25,012 nt of DNA from Methylomonas sp. (GTDB lineage Bacteria > Pseudomonadota > Gammaproteobacteria > Methylococcales > Methylomonadaceae): contig JALXCS010000078.1 of the NCBI GenBank assembly GCA_026990815.1, positions 322-25,333 on the forward strand, in the 5' to 3' direction. Shown one piece after another: positions 14,501 through 22,112 of this stretch (position 1 is the first letter of the stretch; each line of letters begins with the position of its first letter). A model generated the notes under the pieces. The model did not search any database. It was not told the origin of the DNA and saw only the letters and a program-made list of their open reading frames with translations. The position numbers and the translations under genes were made by a program.

Positions 14501-16755
14501 CGGAATTAACAGATCATCTGGCTGCGGTTGAAAGAGCGCTGAATTTTTTGCACGAACAAAAAGTCATCACCTTGCAAAAAGGTCTTGCAGTGTTTCGTCA
14601 GGCCATGACAATACAGGTCTTGCCGGATGCAAAAGGCCGTCGTTACAGTAAAGGTGACTATGAGCCGTTGTCTCAACATTACAGTGAACGTGTTTTTCAA
14701 GTTCATGTGATCAATGAATATGCAACTCAAGGATTGAAAAAAATTGGTCAGGCATTGACCCTGGTGGTCTCTTATTTTTCTATGGACAAAGCTGAGTTTG
14801 TCAGATGTTATTTTTCTGATCGCAAGGAGATGATTGAGCGGGCCACCAGCCAGCAATCATTTCAACGAATTGTTACTGATTTACAAAACCCACAACAGGA
14901 AGCTCTGGTTGCCAGTCATGAAAATGAAAATCTTCTGATTCTTGCCGGACCGGGTTCCGGTAAAACCAGAGTGGTTGTACATCGCTGTGCTTATTTGTTA
15001 CGAGTGAAGCAAGTAGCGCCACGCAGTATTTTAGTACTGTGTTTTAATCGCAATGCAGTAACTGAATTAAGGCGAAGGTTGTTTAATCTGGTTGGGGATG
15101 ATGCCAAGCAGATGGTTATTCAAACCTATCATGGTTTGAGTTTGCGATTAACCGGCCATGCTATGACGACTGGCTTGGATCAGCAGGATAATCAACAACG
15201 ACATTTTTCAGAAATCATTCGGGATGCAATACAACTGCTGCAAGGTAAAAAATCATTGCTGGGCATAGAATCAGATGAAATTCGTGATCGTTTACTGGCA
15301 GGGTTTCGATATATTCTGGTCGATGAGTATCAGGATATTGATGCGGATCAATATCAACTGATTTCAGCAATTGCAGGACGGACACTCGATGAAGAAAGCA
15401 AGCTGACATTGTTAGCAGTGGGCGATGATGACCAGAATATCTACCAGTTTCGCGGCACTAATATTGGTTTTATTCGTGACTTCAAAGAGGATTATCAGGC
15501 GCGGGTGGCCTATCTGCTTGAAAATTACAGGTCCAGCGCGAATATTATTTCTGCTTCCAACCAATTGATTCGACATAATCTGGACAGGATGAAGCAATAT
15601 CATCCGATCAGAATTAACAAAGGCAGGAAAAATCTGCCCATGGGCGGAAGATGGCAAAAATTGGATACCCTTGCTAAAGGAAGAGTTCAAAAAATTATTG
15701 TTGAAAATGAGTTGGTTCAGAGCCTAGCTGTTGTGCAAGAATTGTTGCGTTTGAAGCAGCTTGATAGTCAGCTGGAATGGGGGCAATGTGCGATTTTGGC
15801 CAGGGAATGGCAATATCTTGATTCATTAAGAACGGTATTGGAAGTAAATCAAATTCCGCTTAGTCTTAGTTTGCCTGCTGATAGACAACCTCCTCCATAC
15901 AGAATTCGTGAAAATGCCGATTTATTAAATGTCATTAAACAATGCGATATATCAGTGGGAACAGCTGGGGACTGGTTGAATTATCTGGATGAAAAATATC
16001 AGGGAATCAATGAAAATCCCTGGGTAGAGCAATTGAGAAAAATGTTACGAGACTGGCAAAAGGATACTGGTAATGTAAAGGTTAATCAGTATATGACCCT
16101 GGAATTTTTGTACGAAACCTTATCAGAACAACGACGTGAACACCGTTTGGGAGATGGGGTATTTCTTAGTACAGTACATTCTGTCAAAGGCATGGAATTT
16201 AATCATGTTGTTCTTCTGGATGGCGGTTGGAAGGTTTCGGCTTTTGAAGAACAAAGGAGATTATATTATGTTGCCATGACCCGCGCAAAAGAAACCTTGT
16301 GCTTAATGCAAAGGCAGGATCAAATTTCCCCTTTGCTAGATGAAATATCTGGAGACGCGGTATTGCAAAGGCGAGTTTACCCTGAAGTACCGAAACAAAT
16401 ATTCAGCCAATACCGCTATACAATCCTGGGCCTTCAGGATTTTGATATAAGTTATGCCGGTAGATTTGGGTCCTCACATCCGATCCATCGGCAGCTTTCT
16501 GAAATAGAGGTTGGAACTGAATTGACTATGGAAAAATTAAATGGATATTTGGTTTTGAAACATAAACGCGTAACGGTAGCAAAATTGTCCAAAAAGGCCA
16601 ATAGACAATGGCTGGAAAATATGGAAAAAATTAAATCAATTATAGTTCTAGCCATGATAAAACGATACCGGAACGACAATGAAGAAGAATTTCGAGTACA
16701 TTGTCAAGTTGATCAATGGGAACTACCATTTGTAGAGGTGCGTTACGTACTTTAA
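11566..16755 (+). CDS. Exonuclease-RecQ-UvrD fusion: giant dual helicase
   Basis: A single uninterrupted frame of 1729 residues with three modules. (1) Residues 1 to about 150 look like a DEDD-family 3'-5' exonuclease: Asp23/Glu25 (LDLEI), Asp78 in GHNLLQHD, and Asp132 in DPLADSLLA. (2) A Cys261-x4-Cys266-x2-Cys269-x3-His273 cluster, possibly zinc-binding, precedes a complete RecQ SF2 helicase: PTGGGKS (Lys324), DEAH (423-426) and QEAGRAGRD (612-620). The four RecQ zinc cysteines of E. coli are not evident. (3) After a helical linker comes a complete UvrD/Rep SF1 helicase: AGPGSGKT (Lys1133), DEYQD (1253-1257), GDDDQNIYQFRG, TVHSVKGMEF and YVAMTRAK (1568-1575). RecQ enzymes translocate 3'-5'; UvrD types also move 3'-5', so polarity must be tested. 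A small C-terminal domain follows. A second ATG at 11593 is a possible start, but would leave Asp23 as residue 14. Confidence 0.93.
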   Translation: MKISSIGINMDQQQFIDDCCCLDLEITVNGEIFAVGAELKGNSFIAKAPFKVKEILGKLNTFTKNGAYLLGHNLLQHDLPICRSISNHYDFLSKPVVDTLFLSPLAFPENPYHRLVKNYKLVRDSLNDPLADSLLAKQLFLDQWQALQDQGRDILSFYHYTFSVNAKFTGLQNALLVMGGEEIKTNEALDIFTHQIKTKVCIVALKKVKESILADPEKLIASAYCLAWLRVAGGDSVLPPWVRQQFEDVAPILRQLRDIPCTDNNCGYCRETHNSVKQLKQFFGFKAFRNDSATEDGGSLQQQIVQAAMSDTPMFAILPTGGGKSLCYQLPALVRYQRRGVLTIVVSPLQALMKDQVDNLRNKTGAPNTAALYGMLTAPERGEVLTAIQMGDIAVLYVSPEQLRNRSFQQAIKYREIGCWVFDEAHCLSKWGHDFRPDYLYAARFIKEFSEKQKALLPPVQCFTATAKQDVRDEIIDFFRANLAQELMIFEGGVERENLQFEVQTVTSNDKFARINQLLTERMGDTGSAIIYCAKQKQTEFVAEYLEQQGWQVEAFHAGKDAAEKKHIQENFITGVTRIITATNAFGMGIDKEDVRLVIHADIPGSLENYLQEAGRAGRDQLQAECILLFDENDIDTQFKLSAASQISQRDISQILKGLRKCKRDGQGNVVLTTGELLMDDNVSASFDNEDYGADTKVKTAVSWLEKSGFIQRNENRTQVFQGRPMVKNMEEAKQKIESLGLSKRQQLRWSAILEDLFNAKSDEGFSADELAQHNAFLLDTEEKADKNNKYKTASQLVIRTLHDMAESGIIQKQLLLTAFVRYKVANSSKSMLYKVCELEKGFIQILQEQAPDAQNNQWQQLSLRLINQHLLDQGYEQSNPEVLRLLLSSLSRDGQGMAGKKGSLTIRHKGLDQYRVKLNRNWKSLERTAQIRQTVAGIVLQAIIRCIPESTAPSSDVLVEFAEEDLLKELKQDLVTWSELTDHLAAVERALNFLHEQKVITLQKGLAVFRQAMTIQVLPDAKGRRYSKGDYEPLSQHYSERVFQVHVINEYATQGLKKIGQALTLVVSYFSMDKAEFVRCYFSDRKEMIERATSQQSFQRIVTDLQNPQQEALVASHENENLLILAGPGSGKTRVVVHRCAYLLRVKQVAPRSILVLCFNRNAVTELRRRLFNLVGDDAKQMVIQTYHGLSLRLTGHAMTTGLDQQDNQQRHFSEIIRDAIQLLQGKKSLLGIESDEIRDRLLAGFRYILVDEYQDIDADQYQLISAIAGRTLDEESKLTLLAVGDDDQNIYQFRGTNIGFIRDFKEDYQARVAYLLENYRSSANIISASNQLIRHNLDRMKQYHPIRINKGRKNLPMGGRWQKLDTLAKGRVQKIIVENELVQSLAVVQELLRLKQLDSQLEWGQCAILAREWQYLDSLRTVLEVNQIPLSLSLPADRQPPPYRIRENADLLNVIKQCDISVGTAGDWLNYLDEKYQGINENPWVEQLRKMLRDWQKDTGNVKVNQYMTLEFLYETLSEQRREHRLGDGVFLSTVHSVKGMEFNHVVLLDGGWKVSAFEEQRRLYYVAMTRAKETLCLMQRQDQISPLLDEISGDAVLQRRVYPEVPKQIFSQYRYTILGLQDFDISYAGRFGSSHPIHRQLSEIEVGTELTMEKLNGYLVLKHKRVTVAKLSKKANRQWLENMEKIKSIIVLAMIKRYRNDNEEEFRVHCQVDQWELPFVEVRYVL

Positions 16756-16843
16756 ATCTTGTTGGAAGCTTGATTCCTGGTATACCTGGGCGGGTTTGAA
16801 TGTTACACTAGCGAAAAAATTTGAGGTGGTTTGTTTTTAATTA

Positions 16844-17578
16844 ATGAAAATTTCCGTTGTTGTTCCAGTCTATAATGAAACTGGAAATATCTCTCCCCTC
16901 TTGCAAGAAATCAGCGATGTTTTGAAAGGCCGATATGAATATGAAATCATTTTTGTCAATGATGGCAGTACTGATTCGACAGGCGATGAACTAGCTTCGG
17001 AAGAAACCAAATATAGCTGCCTTCGAGTATTGACTCACCGCAAGTCATGTGGTCAAAGTACCTCAATACGTTCAGGAGTAAAAGCGGCCAAAGGCAATAT
17101 TATTGTAACTCTCGATGGCGATGGTCAAAATGATCCCGCTGATATTCCACTTTTGATAGATAAGCTATTGCATCCACCACAAGATCTTTATTTACATATG
17201 GTGGTGGGATATCGAAAAAAAAGACGCGATTCCGGCATTAAAAGAATTTCCTCGAAAGTTGCCAATGCAGTAAGAGCGAGGCTGCTCAAAGATAATACCC
17301 CGGATACAGGTTGTGGCCTCAAAGCATTTTATCGAGATACTTTTCTTGAACTGCCTTATTTTGATCATATGCATCGTTTTTTACCGGCTCTGGTGCGTCG
17401 AGCAGGTTTCGATATTGCTTCGGTTGAAGTCAATCATCGATTCAGACAGAGAGGGGTATCGAAATATGGCACTATAGATCGATTGGTTGCCGGTATTATC
17501 GATTTACTGGGGGTTATTTGGTTACAACATCGTTCCAGGGTTCCGGAATATTTAGAGAAAACAAATCGCCATGATTGA
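16844..17578 (+). CDS. Glycosyltransferase family 2 (polyprenyl-phosphate sugar synthase type)
   Basis: A 244-residue GT-A enzyme of the DPM1/ArnC style. It begins VVPVYNE, has VNDGSTDST (Asp40) for nucleotide binding and the metal-binding DGDGQNDP (Asp91/Asp93). Unlike ArnC it lacks two C-terminal membrane spans; one hydrophobic stretch (IDRLVAGIIDLLGVIWL) may attach it to the membrane. The expected reaction is transfer of a sugar from a nucleotide sugar to undecaprenyl phosphate on the cytoplasmic face. Its end overlaps the next gene by 8 bases and that gene overlaps an ArnT-like transferase, so it probably supplies the lipid-linked sugar donor for that enzyme. The sugar cannot be deduced. 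Confidence 0.88.
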   Translation: MKISVVVPVYNETGNISPLLQEISDVLKGRYEYEIIFVNDGSTDSTGDELASEETKYSCLRVLTHRKSCGQSTSIRSGVKAAKGNIIVTLDGDGQNDPADIPLLIDKLLHPPQDLYLHMVVGYRKKRRDSGIKRISSKVANAVRARLLKDNTPDTGCGLKAFYRDTFLELPYFDHMHRFLPALVRRAGFDIASVEVNHRFRQRGVSKYGTIDRLVAGIIDLLGVIWLQHRSRVPEYLEKTNRHD

Positions 17579-18215
17579 ATATGCCTGGCTAGGTATTGGA
17601 TTTATTGCTCAAGCGCTTTTTTCTGCTCGGTTTCTGGTCCAATGGTTACTCAGTGAAAAAGCAAAGCGTAGTTTGATGCCGGTACATTTCTGGTATTTTA
17701 GTGTCTGTGCTGCGGTTTTATTACTGTCATACGCAGTTCACCGAAGAGATCCGGTCATCAGTATTGGACAGTTGATTGGATTGGCAATTTATTTACGAAA
17801 TTTACAATTCATACACGGCCATCACTTTTCCAGCAGAAAAATTTATTGGTTATGGTCATGGTTACTTTTGAGCTTTCCGGCAATTTATATAGGTTATTGG
17901 CTCGGTCCCAATTCCGCAGAAATACCGTTAATTCTCGATCACTTCTGGACTACCTTTGGTTTAGTGGGCCAAAGCTTGTTTACCAGCCGGTTCTTGGTGC
18001 AATGGTGGGCCAGTGAACGTGTTGGCAAAAGTATTACTCCGAAGCTTTTCTGGTATCTAAGTCTGACTGGCAGTGCCATGCTGCTGACTTACGCTGTTGC
18101 GGTGAAAGATCCAGTTATTATTTTGGGACAGGCATTTGGTGTGATTATTTATTGTCGAAACTTGATATTGATCCGCAATTCTGTTGTATCACAAAAACCA
18201 ACGGCTAGTTTATGA
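17571..18215 (+). CDS. Membrane protein with two tandem LAB_N domains
   Basis: A 214-residue, strongly hydrophobic protein made of two similar copies of the small domain found at the N-terminus of some lipid-A-disaccharide synthases (LAB_N). The first copy (about residues 8-80) and the second (about 128-205) share FLVQW (21-25 and 141-145), a following (S)E(K/R)xxK/xS segment, FWY, SYAV/TYAV, DPVI, GQ and YxRNL, spaced by 120 residues, which indicates an internal duplication. No catalytic LpxB part is present. It overlaps its neighbours by 8 and 4 bases. LAB_N proteins often accompany ArnT-like transferases; a role in moving or presenting a lipid-linked sugar is inference. Confidence 0.87.
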   Translation: MIEYAWLGIGFIAQALFSARFLVQWLLSEKAKRSLMPVHFWYFSVCAAVLLLSYAVHRRDPVISIGQLIGLAIYLRNLQFIHGHHFSSRKIYWLWSWLLLSFPAIYIGYWLGPNSAEIPLILDHFWTTFGLVGQSLFTSRFLVQWWASERVGKSITPKLFWYLSLTGSAMLLTYAVAVKDPVIILGQAFGVIIYCRNLILIRNSVVSQKPTASL

Positions 18216-19828
18216 AGGATCCTTTATTAGAAAAATACGGCCTTTGGGCTGTTTTTGTTGGCTGGTCAATTTCCATTTTGATAGCATTATTATATCGGCA
18301 GACCTTACCGATTGACGAAACCCGGTATTTAAGTGTGGCCTGGGAAATGTGGATGCGTGGTGATTTTCTGGTGCCTCATATCAATGGCGAACCGTATGCC
18401 CACAAGCCGCCATTATTATTCTGGATTATTAATTCTTCCTGGTTGGTTTTGGGTGTGAGTGAATGGAGCGCCAGATTTGCCATTGCCTTGGTTGGCCTTG
18501 TTAGTTTATTTCTTGTTTATCCTCTGGCGCGTTTGCTTTGGCCTTCGGATAAAAATATTGCGGTGCTGGCTTCATGGATACTATTGACTATTCTGGTCTG
18601 GAATGTCTGGTCTGGCATGTTGATGTTTGATTTACTGCTGTCCGCGTGTGCAGAAGTTGGCTGGATTGGTGTTTTGCTTGCATGGCGGAAAGCAGCATTT
18701 TCTGGTTGGTTGATAACAGGACTTGCCATTGGACTGGGAATTTTGGCAAAAGGCCCGGTCATTCTAATTTTAATTTTGCCAGTGGCATTGCTGACTCCAT
18801 GGTGGAGTAAAGGCAGTCATCAAAAAGCTAATTCCAGATCCTGGTTATTCTGGTATGGTGGGGTTTTTCTCGCTGTTTTACTGGGTAGTGGAATTGCATT
18901 ATCCTGGGCGCTTCCAGCAGCTTCTGCTGGAGGTAAAGCTTATCATGATGCAATTTTATGGGGGCAGACTGCCAACCGGGTCGTTAAATCATTTGCTCAT
19001 TCAAGATCCTGGTGGTGGTATCTCCCCCTGCTTCCTTTATTATTATCACCGTGGAGTTTCTGGACACCTCTATGGAAAAATTATCGAGTTGTTTTTCAAA
19101 GAGGCTTGGAACTTGGCAGTAAATTTACTTTGACAATTTTTTTGGGAGGACTGATATTATTCAGCTTGATCAGCGGTAAACAGATACATTATTTGATACC
19201 ATTGTTTCCAGCTTTTGCACTGTTTTCAGCTTACGCATTGCTTACATCAAACAGTACAGTAGTAATAAACAGGTTTCATGCGGTAATTTTAAGTTTGCTG
19301 CCTGGTAGTGTTGGTCTGTATATTTTAGTTACGCCATTTATAGAACCCTCGCCCAAGTTACCTCATAGTCTGACCGGCCCACCTTTGTTTTGGAGTATCC
19401 CATTTTTAGGAATTGTGCTTGCTGCAATGATTAAACCAAACGTGTTTTCAAGACCAACTGGTGTTGGAATGCTTGGTTTATTGATTATAGTTTTTTGCTA
19501 CGGCGCCTTTTTTCATCAAATGACCCTGGACTACAATTTAAAGCCAATTGCTAGAAAGATCGCCGAGCAACAATCATTAGGAAGACCTGTAGGGTTTACG
19601 GGACGCGAATATAAAGCTGAATTTAATTTTTATGGTCGGTTGAGGCAACCTATAGAAGTTATACCTGAATGGCAGGACCCGCAACAGTGGTTACAATCTC
19701 ACAAAAATGGTGCAATTGTTAAAATCGTAAAGCAAAAGCCCCCAAGTGGTAGTTTGTTTATTCCGGTATGGAATAAGGGTGATTATTATCTGTGGGTGCC
19801 TCCAAGAGAAACAAATTCTCCCGGTTAG
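18212..19828 (+). CDS. ArnT/PMT-like membrane glycosyltransferase
   Basis: A 538-residue GT-C type membrane enzyme with about 12 hydrophobic segments. The first periplasmic loop carries DETRY (Asp35-Tyr39) and later HKPPLLFW (64-71), the pattern of ArnT-like lipid A aminoarabinose/galactosamine transferases that use an undecaprenyl-phosphate sugar. The soluble C-terminal part is about 140 residues. It is translationally coupled (ATGA) to the LAB_N gene, and the GT2 upstream likely makes its donor. Target could be lipid A or another envelope lipid; there is no arn pathway here, so aminoarabinose is not implied. Its stop is 6 bases from the end of the convergent ftsH gene. Confidence 0.88.
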   Translation: MKDPLLEKYGLWAVFVGWSISILIALLYRQTLPIDETRYLSVAWEMWMRGDFLVPHINGEPYAHKPPLLFWIINSSWLVLGVSEWSARFAIALVGLVSLFLVYPLARLLWPSDKNIAVLASWILLTILVWNVWSGMLMFDLLLSACAEVGWIGVLLAWRKAAFSGWLITGLAIGLGILAKGPVILILILPVALLTPWWSKGSHQKANSRSWLFWYGGVFLAVLLGSGIALSWALPAASAGGKAYHDAILWGQTANRVVKSFAHSRSWWWYLPLLPLLLSPWSFWTPLWKNYRVVFQRGLELGSKFTLTIFLGGLILFSLISGKQIHYLIPLFPAFALFSAYALLTSNSTVVINRFHAVILSLLPGSVGLYILVTPFIEPSPKLPHSLTGPPLFWSIPFLGIVLAAMIKPNVFSRPTGVGMLGLLIIVFCYGAFFHQMTLDYNLKPIARKIAEQQSLGRPVGFTGREYKAEFNFYGRLRQPIEVIPEWQDPQQWLQSHKNGAIVKIVKQKPPSGSLFIPVWNKGDYYLWVPPRETNSPG

Positions 19829-19831
19829 CCC

Positions 19832-19851
19832 TTATTAATTGTCATTAATAA
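19832..19851. repeat. AT-rich palindrome at the convergent gene ends
   Basis: TTATTAAT and ATTAATAA flank the four bases TGTC, giving a perfect 8-bp dyad across the ftsH stop codon, just after the arnT-like stop. It is too AT-rich to be a strong terminator but is the only structure available to separate these two convergent transcripts. Confidence 0.4.
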
Positions 19852-21718
19852 TCGTATTGACATCCTCGCCGCTTAATACTTCCTTTTTTTCCAATTCAGC
19901 GGCTAGTTTATCCAGTATTTTTCGCTTTTCTTTCAATATGGTAGTGGCGCGTTGATAGCCTTCTTCAACTAAAGCCCTGACTTCACTGTCGATCAAGCGA
20001 GCAGTTTCCTCACTGTAATTTCTTTCTTCAATACCTTGATGTGCTAAAAATTGTAGTTGTTGTTTTTTACCATAGGTTAGTGGTCCAAGTTTTTTACTCA
20101 TACCCAGTCGTGTAACCATCTCCCGAGCAATTTCCGATGCCCGTTCAAGGTCATTGGAAGCGCCACTGGTGACATCTTTAAAGACAATTTCCTCCGCTAC
20201 GCGGCCGCCCATTAATATTGCAATCTGGTCTTTAAGTTCCTGTTCACTAGAAAGAAATTTTTCTTTTGTTGGTAATTGCAAAGTATAGCCAAGTGCCGCA
20301 ATACCACGGGGGATAATTGAAACCTTATGGACCGGTTCGCCAGTGGGTACAGTAACAGCGACCAGAGTATGACCTGATTCATGAAAGGCTACCTTATGTT
20401 TTTCTGGAGAATCCATCAACCGATTTTTTTTCTCTGGACCGGCAATGACCCGGTCAATGGCAGCTTCAAAATCTTGCATGGTCACTTGTTCATGACGTCT
20501 TCTGACTGCAATGATGGCTGCTTCATTTGCAATATTGGCAAGATCTGCACCAACAAACCCAGGTGTGCGCTGAGCAACAACTTTAAGATCAACATCTTCA
20601 GCCAGACGCATTTTTTTGGTATGCAATTCCAGAATGGCAATCCGGGCATCAAGATCAGGTTTATCGACAACAATTTGGCGATCAAATCGACCTGCGCGAA
20701 GCAGAGCCTTATCGAGAATTTCCGGTCGGTTGGTCGCCGCCATGACCACAACACCAGATGAAGGGTCAAAACCATCCATTTCCGTTAATAGCTGGTTTAA
20801 AGTTTGTTCACGTTCATCGTGACCACCCATTGCTGGACCCATGCCGCGAGCACCGCCAATGGCGTCCAGCTCGTCGATGAAAATAATGCATGGCGCTTTT
20901 TGCCGCGCTTGATCAAACATATCTCGTACTCGTGATGCGCCTACGCCAACAAACATTTCAATAAATTCAGAACCGCTGATATTAAAGAACGGTACTTCCG
21001 CTTCACCTGCAACAGCCCGGGCCAACAGGGTTTTACCAGTCCCAGGTGGTCCAACCAGAAGAATACCTTTGGGCATGCGGCCGCCTATTTTTTGAATAAG
21101 CTCGGGATTTTTCAGAAAATCAATAGACTCCTGGAGTTCCTGTTTCGCGTCCTCGGCACCAGCGACATCTTTAAAGGTAGTTTTCTTTCCACCTTCAGGA
21201 TGGATTCTGACGCGATTACCAATATTCAGAAAACCTTGAGCGCCACCGCCAATCCGTTTAGCCATCCAGCTCCAAAACAAAAACAATAGACCGAAAGGCA
21301 GCACCCAATTAAAGAAAAAGTTGCTTAACCAGTTATCGCTGTGGCGAACGGTAAATTTAACGCCATTTTTTTCCAGTTCCTGTGCCAGATCATTGTCAAA
21401 CAAAGGGACGGTAATAAAGTATTGGGGCTTTTTTTCTTCGGCATCCATTTCATCTTGTCGAAATTTGCCGGTGATCACCTTTTCAGTAATAATTGCCTCT
21501 TCTACCTTCCCATCATGTACTTTTTGTAAAAATTCACTATAGGGAATTTCTTGTCGCTCAACTTGTTTATATCCTTCCCAAATATAGAGGGATACCAACA
21601 TGAAGATAAGGTAAAGCCAAAGATTAAATTCCGGCTTCTGCCAGGCTTTTGGTTCTGATGGCCTGTTTATTTCAATTTTGGGTTCTTCATCTTTAGCATT
21701 GAAATTATTTTTTTTCAT
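19835..21718 (-). CDS. ftsH: ATP-dependent zinc metalloprotease FtsH
   Basis: A membrane-anchored AAA+ protease that degrades unneeded or damaged membrane and regulatory proteins. The 627-residue form starting MKKNNF at 21718 is preferred; the frame is open 24 codons further to 21790, but that extension is unlike the family and neither start has a clear ribosome site. Seen in order: TM1 (about 31-49), a periplasmic domain with IPYSEFLQKV, TM2 (about 134-152), Walker A GPPGTGKT (Lys229), Walker B IIFIDELDA, the second region of homology NRPEILDKALLRAGRFDRQ, the zinc motif HESGH (446-450; usually HEAGH) and the third zinc ligand Asp523. It lacks the usual rlmE (ftsJ) neighbour, so it may be a second FtsH paralogue. 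It is divergent from feoA. Confidence 0.94.
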   Translation of the reverse strand: MKKNNFNAKDEEPKIEINRPSEPKAWQKPEFNLWLYLIFMLVSLYIWEGYKQVERQEIPYSEFLQKVHDGKVEEAIITEKVITGKFRQDEMDAEEKKPQYFITVPLFDNDLAQELEKNGVKFTVRHSDNWLSNFFFNWVLPFGLLFLFWSWMAKRIGGGAQGFLNIGNRVRIHPEGGKKTTFKDVAGAEDAKQELQESIDFLKNPELIQKIGGRMPKGILLVGPPGTGKTLLARAVAGEAEVPFFNISGSEFIEMFVGVGASRVRDMFDQARQKAPCIIFIDELDAIGGARGMGPAMGGHDEREQTLNQLLTEMDGFDPSSGVVVMAATNRPEILDKALLRAGRFDRQIVVDKPDLDARIAILELHTKKMRLAEDVDLKVVAQRTPGFVGADLANIANEAAIIAVRRRHEQVTMQDFEAAIDRVIAGPEKKNRLMDSPEKHKVAFHESGHTLVAVTVPTGEPVHKVSIIPRGIAALGYTLQLPTKEKFLSSEQELKDQIAILMGGRVAEEIVFKDVTSGASNDLERASEIAREMVTRLGMSKKLGPLTYGKKQQLQFLAHQGIEERNYSEETARLIDSEVRALVEEGYQRATTILKEKRKILDKLAAELEKKEVLSGEDVNTIINDN

Positions 21719-21807
21719 AGGGCGTGAATATTTATCTAATAAAAAGTGATGGAAGTTTCCATTGGATTGTTTGCTGCATACTATCACCATTTTTTGATCT
21801 ATTCACA

Positions 21808-21836
21808 TTGCTGGGCAAGACAGCACTCCATATGAT
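21808..21836 (+). promoter_or_regulatory. Probable sigma70 promoter of feoABC
   Basis: TTGCTG (21808-21813) and TATGAT (21831-21836) are separated by 17 bases, a good -35/-10 pair. A transcript would start near 21843, just before the Fur box, leaving a leader of about 30-40 bases. Confidence 0.6.
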
Positions 21837-21851
21837 ATAGTATAAGGCAAT

Positions 21852-21870
21852 GAGAATGATTAGCATTAAT
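21852..21870 (+). promoter_or_regulatory. Fur box controlling feoABC
   Basis: GAGAATGATTAGCATTAAT matches 14 of 19 positions of the consensus GATAATGATAATCATTATC. It lies just downstream of the predicted -10 element and directly before feoA, so Fur with iron would block initiation or clearance. Fur control of feo operons is well established in gammaproteobacteria. Confidence 0.72.
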
Positions 21871-21875
21871 TATCA

Positions 21876-22112
21876 ATGTATATGAAAGATCTAAAGACCG
21901 GTGATTCGGCAAAAGTTGTAGGTTATGACAAATCCGGAAAAGCTTATAGAAAGCGCTTGCTGGCAATGGGTTTGACGCCAGGAACTGAATTTTGTGTGAC
22001 CCGTTTTGCGCCAATGGGCGATCCAGTTGAGATTAAATTACGGGGGTTTTCCCTCACTCTGCGAAAAAATGAAGCGGATGTGTTGTTGATAGAGAAGTTA
22101 AATGAAAATTGA
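21876..22112 (+). CDS. feoA: Ferrous iron transport protein A
   Basis: A 78-residue SH3-like small protein required with FeoB for Fe(II) uptake. The family pattern is clear: LKTGDSAKVVGYD, RKRLLAMGLTPGTEF, APMGDPVEIKLRGFSLTLRKNEA. Two start codons lie 6 bases apart (21876, MYMKD; 21882, MKDLK); the second fits the family better, but neither has a visible ribosome site, since the Fur box occupies that position. The gene overlaps feoB by 11 bases. Confidence 0.93.
   Translation: MYMKDLKTGDSAKVVGYDKSGKAYRKRLLAMGLTPGTEFCVTRFAPMGDPVEIKLRGFSLTLRKNEADVLLIEKLNEN

Noticed and set aside
21719..21790. A 24-codon N-terminal extension of FtsH
   Set aside because: The extension is unlike FtsH N-termini and has no clear ribosome site; the start at 21718 leads directly into the expected region before TM1, though this start is not firmly proven.
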